NCBI RefSeq assembly: GCF_963678635.1
Contig: NC_087070.1
Coordinates: 40,615,831-40,679,830, forward strand
Source of the DNA: Symsagittifera roscoffensis
Taxonomy: Eukaryota; Xenacoelomorpha; Acoela; Convolutidae
Direction: 5' to 3'
Length of the DNA stretch: 64,000 nt
The notes below the pieces were generated by a model that had not been told where the DNA came from, ran no database searches, and worked only from the letters and a program-made list of their open reading frames with translations. A program made the translations under genes and the position numbers. Below, in pieces: positions 43,784 through 57,620 of the stretch. The first letter of the stretch is position 1, and every line of letters begins with the position of its first letter.

Positions 43784-45784
43784 TGCATTGTTTAAATCAA
43801 TTGTTACATCGAAGTTCCCGATGAAGCCCTGCCTAAAATGAACTGGTCAGACTCATCTAGGTTTTCTACTACAAGAAAGCTCATCCACAGATTGCGTTCC
43901 CCCAGATTTAGGGCTATTATTGGTGTTCTGCCTAGCACCCGCAGCGCCCCTTTGTTAGCAGCTGACAACCGTATTCTCGAGTCTATCAAGTCATATCTGT
44001 TGAAGCCCATTCGCTCCCAAGTTTCGATTGGTATTACACTCAAGACCGCTCCAGTATCGAGTAATCCACGCAAGTGAGTCTTCTTGCCACTTATGTCAAG
44101 CACGTGTGCTGATACGTCTGCCTCTGTCCCGATGTGCATTGCATCTTCCTCCAGCATGGCACAGTGTCCAATCGATCTCACCTTTAATTCTTCTCTGCCC
44201 AGGTATATCTGTCCCACTAGATCTTCATCAAATGTTATCCTTGTTTTCGTGTAGATGTTTACCCCATCTATATTCAACATCACCTCATGCGGACCATAAG
44301 CTTCTGTGTATCTGTTGTCCACACGGATCGACTTGCTGTCACCTCTCGTGAGTAGCGCCCTCAAGGCTCTAGATGTCGTCTGTGGGCTTATCGCACTCAA
44401 GTAATCTGCGTATACGTCAATGTGCATTAATGTCTGGTCGCTCGGTTCACTTAAGTTCCTTGTCACCTCATGGCCACCTACAGTGATTATCGACATTATC
44501 CTGGCTCCGGTTTTCGTGATGCCAAATGGCTTTCCTGTCACCATTTTCAGAGTGTTGCAATTTCCACTCTTTGTCGAACCTGCTCCAGCTTCTGGAACTG
44601 GCGCCGAGCAACTTAGCGTCTCATTCAATCTCTGTCTGTCGATCTCTTGCTTCAACCGTTGCTCTATTTCCTTCGTTGCTAGATCCTGTTTCACCTTGTT
44701 GATCGCCTCTGACGCCGCTTTCTCATAATTTATCTCTAGGGCGTTCATGGCCGTGGCCTCTATCGCATTGTTAACCTGCGTTACAGCCTTCACTGTCTTC
44801 GTCGGCAGTTCCGTACTCGGTGCTTCTAAGTTTTTTTGTTTCAAATTCGGTTTGTCTATTTCACTGATTCTGCACCGCCGCTAATGCCAATTTATGTTTG
44901 GGGTGACTCTGGTTCTTTACCGCTTCCCAAAACAAAGGACAATCCATCCTGAAATACCCCTCCTGATTGCAGAAGAAGCATCTTGCACCTATTTTGATGA
45001 TTAAGCCACTATAGTACTCGTGTTCTTCCATCTGTCTCATGTCCTCCTCATCTGGTGCGTACCCCAGACTCTTCATGCACTGCTTGTATGTTGTGCAATC
45101 TGCCACGTGATGATCAGCTGACCCGCAGTTCGCGCATGATCTACGTTTGTCCATGTCATCTCTAGGCTTGTACCATGACGACCTTTGTGGTTGATTCCCC
45201 CCTTGCATATTCCTGTTATCTGAATATGAGTATTTCTTGGGTTTCATTAGCGTGTACTCTCTCGACTTCTGTCTCATCTCTTCTGGAGTCGGTGCACTAT
45301 CTTTCGACAATGTATAGTATGTTGCTAACATTGTTCTCAAGTCATCACTCTTTACCGCATCAATGAATTTTGAGGCGATGCTAAAGTTTCTTCTGTTGAG
45401 GGACTCTTCAGGGTCACTCCTTCGTCTCAAGCTCTCAAGATCATCTAGGAACCTGTCTATCGATTCATCGTCCCTCTGCCTTCTCTTTTCAAATCGCATC
45501 ATCGCTTGATGACCCTTCATGCCTGACCCGAACCGATTCAACAATATCTCGAAGATTTTATCCGCAGTGTCGCGTTCCTCTTCCTTCTTCGCAACCACGC
45601 ATTTCAACGCCGTGCCTTCCAAGTTGTGCTGTGCATGCTTGCCTCTCGTCGTTCAAGTTGTCTTGTTCCAAGTGCAATCTCATGACTTCTACCCAAGTGT
45701 CAATGCATCCATCTGAATCATCCTTGAATTCGTTCGGTTTTTTGAAAGTTTTCCTTGATTTGTTACTTCCTCTGTCACTCGAGT
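43783..45784 (-). pseudogene. copy B unit 1, truncated gag and protease
   Basis: Gag begins at the unit junction near 45785, inside the part before the Gag core. It keeps the core, two CCHC-type knuckles and the protease with LLDTGAVLSVIP. The N-terminal half of gag, with its coiled coil, occurs only in unit 3. Confidence 0.8.
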
Positions 45785-48700
45785 CAGTGTTCCTCCTGCA
45801 TAGCTCGTTTAGTTCCTGCTGTCTCCTGATCGCTTCTTTCATGTAAGCTTGAGGCGACGTCCTCTTCCCTTCGTATTCCGGGTAAAAGAATGTCAGGGGC
45901 ATTGCTCTCTCCCTGCCCGTCAACATCATGAAAGGACTGATGCCCGTTGTTGAGTGTTGCGTACTGTTGTAGGCCCCTACGACTTGCGGCAGATATTTAT
46001 CCCAGTCCGTCATGTATCTTGAGCAGTATACCCTCAACATATTCTCCAGCGTTCTATTCTTTCTCTCTACCAGCCCGTTGGTCTGAGCATAGTAGGTTGT
46101 CGAGTGTGCTTGAGCAATGTGTGACCTCTTCATCAATTCTTTCATCAGGTCCCCCACGAAGGCTTTGCCGTTGTCCGACTGAAATGTCATGGGACAACCA
46201 TATCGTGATATCCAATGTGTTATCAGGTAGTCACAAGTCTCCTCTGCCGAGGCTGTCTGACACGGCACCGCTTCTGCCAGCTTAGTGAAGTGATCTATTA
46301 TGACCAGTATCTGGTTATATCCCGTTTCTGTCATACAGATCTTTTGGTGGTCTATTTGCACAACTTCGTTGAGCTCCGAGCTCTCAACGGACTTGAGTTG
46401 GAACTACATCTTCCTTGTGTCTTTCACTTGTAGGCATGCCAGGCATGCATTTACCCTTCTCTCGCAAGCTTTCCTCAATGCTGGCCAATCGAAACCTGCG
46501 AAGTATTCTCTGTTGCACTTTGTCTATCCCCTGGTGCCCCATCTGATCGTGCGATCTGAATAACACCTCCGTCTGATAAAATTGTGGTAATATGATGAGG
46601 TTGTGCTTGTGTAATATCTTCTCCTCATCTTTTCTCTTGCACGCCACCACCCCGTCAGCTGTGTGGAAGAGTAAATCTTTCTTTTCTTTGTAGAACTGGC
46701 TCAAGATCTTGTAGCTGTCTTCTTCGAGTTCCCCTTTCTCCTTGGACCCCGTCCGGATCCATTTGGAGAGGTTACTTGTCATCTTGTCATTCTTTTGGGC
46801 TCTTATCAGGTCCGACAGCCTATATCTCGCTTTGACATGTTCCTTTAGTGCTATGATCTGTCCACTCATTTTCCCAGGGTTGTGGATGTCATCGTTCAGC
46901 TTTACGCATATTATCCTCTTCACGATCTTCATATCATCTTCTGGCACCATATTTGTTCTGACATTTGAGTTGCATGATAGTTCCCTGAATGGTTTCCTCG
47001 ATACCGCAATTTTCTCAAGCTCTTCACCTCCTTGTACTTCTTGTTCATCCGAGTTGTACGTTCCTGAGGAGGGATCTGTTTGTAGCTCCCTGTCGCGGTG
47101 TCTCATCTTCTCCTCTGCCAGTATCATGCATAGACTATCCTGATCATCGCTGCTCTTTTCCGAATCTTCATCCCATTCTTCACACTCCCCGGACATTTTC
47201 TCTTCTCCGGTTTCTTCTTTTTCCGTGGAGGTGGACCACTCCCCGGACTCTTGATCTGGTCCCAGGTGTTCAGCTCCTTCCTTAAACGCCACTTTCTTCT
47301 TCCTAACCTGAGTTCGCTCAAGTATGTTATCAGGGATTTTGTCAACCAGTGACCGCACGACTTCTTTGCCATCAGTACCGCTTCCTCTTGGAGAGTCTGC
47401 ATTGCCAACTGTCTCACTCCTTCGCAGTATTGTGACTTCCGGTTCCTCCCTACTCTTTCCTACGTTCATCATCTGCCAGTTTCTCAAGTAATCTCCACAA
47501 GTCTTCATCTACCTGAGTGTCTCCCGTTCCCACCTGGTTGAGATCATAACCTTTTGCCTTGAGCGTCTCTCTCACGATTTTTGACTTGAGCATTACCTCT
47601 ATCGGTATCCCTCGTTTCTTCTTTAAGATTGTTTTCTTTTGGGGCTCTTCTGGTAATTCGGGATGATCTTCGTTCGGTTTGCCTGACTTGTCTAGCCATC
47701 TCGTGAGTGGAAGACTGTCATTCGTTTCTTTGTCCATGAAGGAGAAGCCATCTTTAATCTCAGGCCTGTCCGCCTCCCTCTGTTCATGTCTCTCGTAGAA
47801 CTCCGTCTTCTTACTCAAGCTATCGGCATTCTGATGTTTAAATCATGCTGTACCCATCCCAGCGAACTATCCATCTCCCAATGTAACTCTGGTCCATCGA
47901 GTACGTCTTCAGCCAGCTGAGTGCCCTGTTGTCGGCCCGCAACTTAAAGGGTTCACTGCCTAAGTATGCTCTGTATTTCTCGACAAAAGTAACTACCGCG
48001 AACATCTCTGCTTTCGGCGCCCCACACTTCATTTCTGTGTCACTCAGGACTTTGCTCCCGTACGCTATCGGTCTTAAGACTGTCTTCCCGTTCCATTTTT
48101 GTTCTTGATGGAGAATTCCAGAAATCGCGACTACCGACGCTTCCGTATCCAACACGTACATCCCTTTCCCTAACACCGGTGCCTCACACGACTCTTTCTT
48201 TATTCTCTGGAATGATTCTTCTGCTGCGTTGTTCCATGTGAACTTTTTGCCTTTGTGTCTCATTAGTTGTTGCATCGGGTATACCTTGTCCGCATAGCCC
48301 TTGATGAATTCCCTGTAGTAGTTCGCAAAACCCAGGAAGCTCATCAACTGATGTTCCGTTTTTGGCGATTTATCAAGTTAGAACTGCTTCGACTGCATCT
48401 GGATCCGGTCTGATGCCGTGCCTGTACTTCTAGTGTGGGCGTCGCTATTACCACGTCATCCACATAGCACATTATCAGATTGCCGTACTTCTTTGTCACA
48501 CCTATCAGCGCATGTGCCATCAACCGTTGAAACGTGGCTGTGGCATTGCAAAGACCAAACGGCATCCGTTTCCATTGAAACAGCCCCAAATCGCAGGCGA
48601 ACCCTGTTTTGTCCCTGTCTTGCTTCCTCAGCGGGACCTGCCAAAATGCCGAACCTAAATCAAGAGTTGCAAAAAATTTAGCGTCACCTAACTTCGAGAG

Positions 48701-51641
48701 GCTCTCGTCAATCCTAGGTATGGGATAGGCATCCTTCACCGTGACTGAGTGCAGATACCGAAAGTCACAGCAAAACCTCAATTGGTCGCCTTTCTTTTTG
48801 GCCATAACTACACCACACGCCCACGGTGACTTGAATGGTTCTATCATGTCATACTCTAGTAATGTCTCTATTTCTTTCCTACATGCCTCTGATTTGTGGG
48901 GGGTCATAAGCCTCGCCCCCTCCCCGTGTGGTACCGCATTCTCTTCAAGTTCTATTTCATACTCAACAAAATTACAACACCCGATGTCTGCCTTATGTCT
49001 CGAAAATACTTCCTCGTTCCGCTCTAGTACGTCTTTGATGGCTTCGAGCTGTTCGTACGTCAACTTGCCCTTAAATGTTCGATCTCCGGCAGGACCGGTT
49101 TATCACTTTTCATTTCATCTATTGTGGGCCGTTCCGGAAAATTTGAACAGCTCGATAGCCCATCGTCCGTCTCTGACTTAAGTGATTTCACAAGACCTGA
49201 TGAACCTTTTATTTTCTTCAATCGTCTCAAGATACAAATTTTGTCCCTATGATTGGGACAATCAACAACTTCACTTTGTTTTGAATTATCAGTCATTTCA
49301 TATCGAGTTTTAACGGGTAAAGCATATCCCAGCTTCCTCCCCCTCTGTATCGTGATGGGTATATCAAGAGTATTCAACAAGACACTGACGCAGAAACCGC
49401 TCTTGTTTATCGAGAATGATCTTCCTAAAACAGCAGCACTTTCACTATTAGGATTCGGAACTATGCATACTTGCTTGTTGTAACTTATTTCATTGTAATT
49501 TTTCATTCGCAAGCTTACGATTGCCGCTTCGTTCGCCTTTAGCCTCACCCTCCTACTCAAGAATACCGGTGCTTTATTTTCATTCGCTATTATTAAATTT
49601 ACCGGTTTAATTGCGTACCTCCTATCCGGGTTTCTTATCCTGAACATTGCATTGTTTAAACCAATTGTTACATCGAAGTTCCCGATGAAGCCCTGCCTAA
49701 AATGAACTGGTCAGACTCATCTAGGTTTTCTACTACAAGAAAGCTCATCCACAGATTGCGTTCCCCCAGATTTAGGGCTAATATTGGTGTTCTGCCTAGC
49801 ACCCGCAGCGCCCCTTTGTTAGCAGCTGACAACCGTATTCTCGAGTCTATCAAGTAATCTTTGTTGAAGCCCATTCGCTCCCAAGTTTCGATTGGTATTA
49901 CACTCAAGACCGCTCCAGTATCGAGTAACCCACGCAAGTGAGTCTTCTTGCCACTTATGTCAAGCACGTGTGCTGATACGTCTGCCTCTGTCCCGATGTG
50001 CATTGCATCTTCCTCCAGCATGGCACAGTGTCCAATCGATCTCACCTTTAATTATTCTCTGCCCAGGTATATCTGTCCCACTAGATCTTCATCAAATGTT
50101 ATCCTTGTTTTCGTGTAGATGTTTACCCCATCTATATTCAACATCACCTCATGCGGACCATAAGCTTCTGTGTATCTGTTGTCCACACGGATCGACTTGC
50201 TGCCACCTCTCGTGAGTAGCGCCCTCAAGGCTCTAGATGTCGTCTGTGGGCTTATCGCACTCAAGTAATCTGCGTATACGTCAATGTGCATTAATGTCTG
50301 GTCGCTCGGTTCACTTAAGTTCCTTGTCACCTCATGGCCACCTACAGTGATTATCGACATTATCCTGGCTCCGATTTTCGTGATGCCAAATGGCTTTCCT
50401 GTCACCATTTTCAGAGTGTTGCAATTTCCACTCTTTGTCGACCCTGCTCCAGCTTCTGGAACTGGCGCCGAGCAACTTAGCGTCTCATTCAATCTCTGTC
50501 TGTCGATCTCTTGCTTCAACCGTTGCTCTATTTCCTTCGTTGCTAGATCCTGTTTCACCTTGTTGATCGCCTCTGACGCCGCTTTCTCATAATTTATCTC
50601 TAGGGCGTTCATGGCCGTGGCCTCTATCACATTGTTAACCTGCGTTACAGCCTTCACTGTCTTCGTCGGCAGTTCCGTACTCGGTGCTTCTAAGTTTTTT
50701 TGTTTCAAATTCGGTTTGTCTATTTCACTGATTCTGCACCGCCGCTAATGCCAATTTATGTTTGGGGTGACTCTGGTTCTTTACCGCTTCCCAAAACAAA
50801 GGACAATCCATCCTGAAATACCCCTCCTGATTGCAGAAGAAGCATCTTGCACCTATTTTGATGATTAAGCCACTATAGTACTCGTGTTCTTCCATCTGGC
50901 TCATGTCCTCCTCATCTGGTGCGTACCCCAGACTCTTCATGCACTGCTTGTATGTTGTGCAATCTGCCACGTGATGATCAGCTGACCCGCAGTTCGCGCA
51001 TGATCTACGTTTGTCCATGTCATCTCTAGGCTTGTACCATGACGACCTTTGTGGTTGATTCCCCCCTTCCTGTTATCTGAATATGAGTATTTCTTGGGTT
51101 TCATTAGCGTGTACTCTCTCGACTCCTGTCTCATCTCTTCTGGAGTCGGTGCACTATCTTTCGACAATGTATAGTATGTTGCTAACATTGTTCTCAAGTC
51201 ATCACTCTTTACCGCATCAATGAATTTTGAGGCGATGCTAAAGTTTCTTCTGTTGAGGGACTCTTCAGGGTCACTCCTTCGTCTCAAGCTCTCAAGATCA
51301 TCTAGGAACCTGTCTATCGATTCATCGTCCCTCTGCCTTCTCTTTTCAAATCGCATCATCGCTTGATGACCCTTCATGCCTGACCCGAACCGATTCAACA
51401 ATATCTCGAAGATTTTATCCGCAGTGTCGCGTTCCTCTTCCTTCTTCGCAACCACGCATTTCAACGCCGTGCCTTCCAAGTTGTGCTGTGCATGCTTGCC
51501 TCTCATCGTTCAAGTTGTCTTGTTCCAAGTGCAATCTCATGACTTCTACCCAAGTGTCAATGCATCCATCTGAATCATCCTTGAATTCGTTCGGTTTTTT
51601 GAAAGTTTTCCTTGATTTGTTACTTCCTCTGTCACTCGAGT
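45785..51641 (-). pseudogene. copy B unit 2, second copy of gag(partial)-PR-RT-RH-linker-IN(partial)
   Basis: Nearly identical to units 1 and 3 (about 99% by eye). The order is truncated gag (51641-50725), protease (about 50708-49668), RT/RNase H (49647-47450), linker, and integrase up to ELNELCRRNT, where the sequence jumps into the gag of unit 1. Length 5,857 bases. Fossil. Confidence 0.85.
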
Positions 51642-54600
51642 CAGTGTTCCTCCTGCATAGCTCGTTTAGTTCCTGCTGTCTCCTGATCGCTTCTTTCATG
51701 TAAGCTTGAGGCGACGTCCTCTTCCCTTCGTATTCCGGGTAAAAGAATGTCAGGGGCATTGCTCTCTCCCTGCCCGTCAACATCATGAAAGGACTGATGC
51801 CCGTTGTTGAGTGTTGCGTACTGTTGTAGGCCCCTACGACTTGCGGCAGATATTTATCCCAGTCCGTCATGTATCTTGAGCAGTATACCCTCAACATATT
51901 CTCCAGCGTTCTATTCTTTCTCTCTACCAGCCCGTTGGTCTGAGCATAGTAGGTTGTCGAGGGTGCTTGAGCAATGTGTGACCTCTTCATCAATTCTTTC
52001 ATCAGGTCCCCCACGAAGGCTTTGCCGTTGTCCGACTGAAATGTCATGGGACAACCATATCGTGATATCCAATGTGTTATCAGGTAGTCACAAGTCTCCT
52101 CTGCCGAGGCTGTCTGACACGGCACCGCTTCTGCCAGCTTAGTGAAGTGATCTATTATGACCAGTATCTGGTTATATCCCGTTTCTGTCATACAGATCTT
52201 TTGGTGGTCTATTTGCACAACTTCGTTGAGCTCCGAGCTCTCAACGGACTTGAGTTGGAACTACATCTTCCTTGGGTCTTTCACTTGTAGGCATGCCAGG
52301 CATGCATTTACCCTTCTCTCGCAAGCTTTCCTCAATGCTGGCCAATCAAACCTGCGAAGTATTCTCTGTTGCACTTTGTCTATCCCCTGGTGCCCCATCT
52401 GATCGTGCGATCTGAATAACACCTCCGTCTGATAAAATTGTGGTAATATGATGAGGTTGTGCTTGTGTAATATCTTCTCCTCATCTTTTCTCTTGCACGC
52501 CACCACCCCGTCAGCTGTGTGGAAGAGTAAATCTTTCTTTTCTTTGTAGAACTGGCTCAAGATCTTGTAGCTGTCTTCTTCGAGTTCCCCTTTCTCCTTG
52601 GACCCCGTCCGGATCCATTTGGAGAGGTTACTTGTCAGCTTGTCATTCTTTTGGGCTCTTATCAGGTCCGACAGCCTATATCTCGCTTTGACATGTTCCT
52701 TTAGTGCTATGATCTGTCCACTCATTTCCCCAGGGTTGTGGATGTCATCGTTCAGCTTTACGCATATTATCCTCTTCACGATCTTCATATCATCTTCTGG
52801 CACCATATTTGTTCTGACATTTGAGTTGCATGATAGTTCCCTGAATGGTTTCCTCGATACCGCAGTTTTCTCAAGCTCTTCACCTCCTTGTACTTCTTGT
52901 TCATCCGAGTTGTACGTTCCTGAGGAGGGATCTGTTTGTAGCTCCCTGTCGCGGTGTCTCATCTTCTCCTCTGCCAGTATCATGCATAGACTATCCTGAT
53001 CATCGCTGCTCTTTTCCGAATCTTCATCCCATTCTTCACACTCCCCGGACATTTTCTCTTCTCCGGTTTCTTCTTTTTCCGTGGAGGTGGACCACTCCCC
53101 GGACTCTTGATCTGGTCCCAGGTGTTCAGCTCCTTCCTTAAACGCCACTTTCTTCTTCCTAACCTGAGTTCGCTCAAGTATGTTATCAGGGATTTTGTCA
53201 ACCAGTGACCGCACGACTTCTTTGCCATCAGTACCGCTTCCTCTTGGAGAGTCTGCATTGCCAACTGTCTCACTCCTTCGCAGTATTGTGACTTCCGGTT
53301 CCTCCCTACTCTTTCCTACGTTCATCATCTGCCAGTTTCTCAAGTAATCTCCACAAGTCTTCATCTACCTGAGTGTCTCCCGTTCCCACCTGGTTGAGAT
53401 CATAACCTTTTGCCTTGAGCGTCTCTCTCACGATTTTTGACTTGAGCATTACCTCTATCGGTATCCCTCGTTTCTTCTTCAAGATTGTTTTCTTTTGGGG
53501 CTCTTCTGGTAATTCGGGATGATCTTCGTTCGGTTTGCCTGACTTGTCTAGCCATCTCGTGAGTGGAAGACTGTCATTCGTTTCTTTGTCCATGAAGGAG
53601 AAGCCATCTTTAATCTCAGGCCTGTCCGCCTCCCTCTGTTCATGTCTCTCGTAGAACTCCGTCTTCTTACTCAAGCTATCGGCATTCTGATGTTTAAATC
53701 ATGCTGTACCCATCCCAGCGAACTATCCATCTCCCAATGTAACTCTGGTCCATCGAGTACGTCTTCAGCCAGCTGAGTGCCCTGTTGTCGACCCGCAACT
53801 TAAAGGGTTCACTGCCTAAGTATGCTCTGTATTTCTCGACAAAAGTAACTACCGCGAACATCTCTGCTTTCGGCGCCCCACACTTCATTTCTGTGTCACT
53901 CAGGACTTTGCTCCCGTACGCTATTGGTCTTAAGACTGTCTTCCCGTTCCATTTTTGTTCTTGATGGAGAATTCCAGAAATCGCGACTACCGACGCTTCC
54001 GTATCCAACACGTACATCCCTTTCCCTAACACCGGTGCCTCACACGACTCTTTCTTTATTCTCTGGAATGATTCTTCTGCTGCGTTGTTCCATGTGAACT
54101 TTTTGCCTTTGTGTCTCATTAGTTGTTGCATCGGGTATACCTTGTCCGCATAGCCCTTGATGAATTCCCTGTAATAGTTCGCAAAACCCAGGAAGCTCAT
54201 CAACTGATGTTCCGTTTTTGGCGATTTATCAAGTTAGAACTGCTTCGACTGCATCTGGATCCGGTCTGATGCCGTGCCTGTCCACCATTCTGCCCAAGTA
54301 TTTTATCGAATCCTTGAGTATCTCGCACTTTGACGGTTTACACTTTAGCCCCGACCTCCTCATACATGCAAACACCTCGTCCAGTCGCTCGATAAGGTCT
54401 TCTAGTGTGGGCGTCGCTATTACCACGTCATCCACATAGCACATTATCAGATTGCCGTACTTCTTTGTCACACCTATCAGCGCATGTGCCATCAACCGTT
54501 GAAACGTGGCTGTGGCATTGCAAAGACCAAACGGCATCCGTTTCCATTGAAACAGCCCCAAATCGCAGGCGAACCCTGTTTTGTCCCTGTCTTGCTTCCT

Positions 54601-57600
54601 CAGCGGGACCTGCCAAAATGCCGAACCTAAATCAAGAGTTGCAAAAAATTTAGCGTCACCTAACTTCGAGAGGCTCTCGTCAATCCTAGGTATGGGATAG
54701 GCATCCTTCACCGTGACTGAGTGCAGATACCGAAAGTCACAGCAAAACCTCAATTGGTCGCCTTTCTTTTTGGCCATAACTACACCACACGCCCACGGTG
54801 ACTTGAATGGTTCTATCATGTCATACTCTAGTAATGTCTCTATTTCTTTCCTACATGCCTCTGATTTGTGGGGGGTCATAAGCCTCGCCCCCTCCCCGTG
54901 TGGTACCGCATTCTCTTCAAGTTCTATTTCATACTCAACAAAATTACAACACCCGATGTCTGCCTTATGTCTCGAAAATACTTCCTCGTTCCGCTCTAGT
55001 ACGTCCTTGATGGCTTCGAGCTGTTCGTACGTCAACTTGCCCTTAAATGTTCGATCTCCGGCACCACCGGTTTATCACTTTTCATTTCATCTATTGTGGG
55101 CCGTTCCGGAAAATTTGAACAGCTCGATAGCCCATCGTCCGTCTCTGACTTAAGTGATTTCACAAGACCTGATGAACCTTTTATTTTCTTCAATCGTCTC
55201 AAGATACAAATTTTGTCCCTATGATTGGGACAATCAACAACTTCACTTTGTTTTGAATTATCAGTCATTTCATATCGAGTTTTAACGGGTAAAGCATATC
55301 CCAGCTTCCTCCCCCTCTGTATCGTGATGGGTATATCAAGAGTATTCAACAAGACACTGACGCAGAAACCGCTCTTGTTTATCGAGAATGATCTTCCTAA
55401 AACAGCAGCACTTTGACTATTAGGATTCGGGACTATGCATACTTGCTTGTTGTAACTTAGTTCATTGTAATTTTTCATTCGCAAGCTTACGATTGCCGCT
55501 TCGTTCGCCTTTAGCCTCACCCTCCTACTCAAGAATACCGGTGCTTTATTTTCATTCGCTATTATTAAATTTACCGGTTTAATTGCGTACCTCCTATCCG
55601 GGTTTCTTATCCTGAACATTGCATTGTTTAAATCAATTGTTACATCGAAGTTCCCGATGAAGCCCTGCCTAAAATGAACTGGTCAGACTCATCTAGGTTT
55701 TCTACTACAAGAAAGCTCATCCACAGATTGCGTTCCCCCAGATTTAGGGCTATTATTGGTGTTCTGCCTAGCACCCGCAGCGCCCCTTTGTTAGCAGCTG
55801 ACAACCGTATTCTCGAGTCTATCAAGTCATATCTGTTGAAGCCCATTCGCTCCCAAGTTTCGATTGGTATTACACTCAAGACCGCTCCAGTATCGAGTAA
55901 TCCACGCAAGTGAGTCTTCTTGCCACTTATGTCAAGCACGTGTGCTGATACGTCTGCCTCTGTCCCGATGTGCATTGCATCTTCCTCCAGCATGGCACAG
56001 TGTCCAATCGATCTCACCTTTAATTCTTCTCTGCCCAGGTATATCTGTCCCACTAGATCTTCATCAAATGTTATCCTTGTTTTCGTGTAGATGTTTACCC
56101 CATCTATATTCAACATCACCTCATGCGGACCATAAGCTTCTGTGTATCTGTTGTCCACACGGATCGACTTGCTGTCACCTCTCGTGAGTAGCGCCCTCAA
56201 GGCTCTAGATGTCGTCTGTGGGCTTATCGCACTCAAGTAATCTGCGTATACGTCAATGTGCATTAATGTCTGGTCGCTCGGTTCACTTAAGTTCCTTGTC
56301 ACCTCATGGCCACCTACAGTGATTATCGACATTATCCTGGCTCCGGTTTTCGTGATGCCAAATGGCTTTCCTGTCACCATTTTCAGAGTGTTGCAATTTC
56401 CACTCTTTGTCGAACCTGCTCCAGCTTCTGGAACTGGCGCCGAGCAACTTAGCGTCTCATTCAATCTCTGTCTGTCGATCTCTTGCTTCAACCGTTGCTC
56501 TATTTCCTTCGTTGCTAGATCCTGTTTCACCTTGTTGATCGCCTCTGACGCCGCTTTCTCATAATTTATCTCTAGGGCGTTCATGGCCGTGGCCTCTATC
56601 GCATTGTTAACCTGCGTTACAGCCTTCACTGTCTTCGTCGGCAGTTCCGTACTCGGTGCTTCTAAGTTTTTTTGTTTCAAATTCGGTTTGTCTATTTCAC
56701 TGATTCTGCACCGCCGCTAATGCCAATTTATGTTTGGGGTGACTCTGGTTCTTTACCGCTTCCCAAAACAAAGGACAATCCATCCTGAAATACCCCTCCT
56801 GATTGCAGAAGAAGCATCTTGCACCTATTTTGATGATTAAGCCACTATAGTACTCGTGTTCTTCCATCTGTCTCATGTCCTCCTCATCTGGTGCGTACCC
56901 CAGACTCTTCATGCACTGCTTGTATGTTGTGCAATCTGCCACGTGATGATCAGCTGACCCGCAGTTCGCGCATGATCTACGTTTGTCCATGTCATCTCTA
57001 GGCTTGTACCATGACGACCTTTGTGGTTGATTCCCCCCTTGCATATTCCTGTTATCTGAATATGAGTATTTCTTGGGTTTCATTAGCGTGTACTCTCTCG
57101 ACTTCTGTCTCATCTCTTCTGGAGTCGGTGCACTATCTTTCGACAATGTATAGTATGTTGCTAACATTGTTCTCAAGTCATCACTCTTTACCGCATCAAT
57201 GAATTTTGAGGCGATGCTAAAGTTTCTTCTGTTGAGGGACTCTTCAGGGTCACTCCTTCGTCTCAAGCTCTCAAGATCATCTAGGAACCTGTCTATCGAT
57301 TCATCGTCCCTCTGCCTTCTCTTTTCAAATCGCATCATCGCTTGATGACCCTTCATGCCTGACCCGAACCGATTCAACAATATCTCGAAGATTTTATCCG
57401 CAGTGTCGCGTTCCTCTTCCTTCTTCGCAACCACGCATTTCAACGCCGTGCCTTCCAAGTTGTGCTGTGCATGCTTGCCTCTCATCGTTCAAGTTGTCTT
57501 GTTCCAAGTGCAATCTCATGACTTCTACCCAAGTGTCAATGCATCCATCTGAATCATCCTTGAATTCGTTCGGTTTTTTGAAAGTTTTCCTTGATTTGTT

Positions 57601-57620
57601 ACTTCCTCTGTCACTCGAGT
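51642..57620 (-). pseudogene. copy B unit 3, gag(core)-PR-RT-RH-linker-IN(partial)
   Basis: The right-most unit, continuous with the full gag to its right. Gag core and knuckles are at about 57485-56697, protease at 56680-55640, RT/RNase H at 55619-53306, linker and partial integrase at 53364-51642. It ends at the same integrase point as unit 2. Length 5,979 bases. Fossil. Confidence 0.85.
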
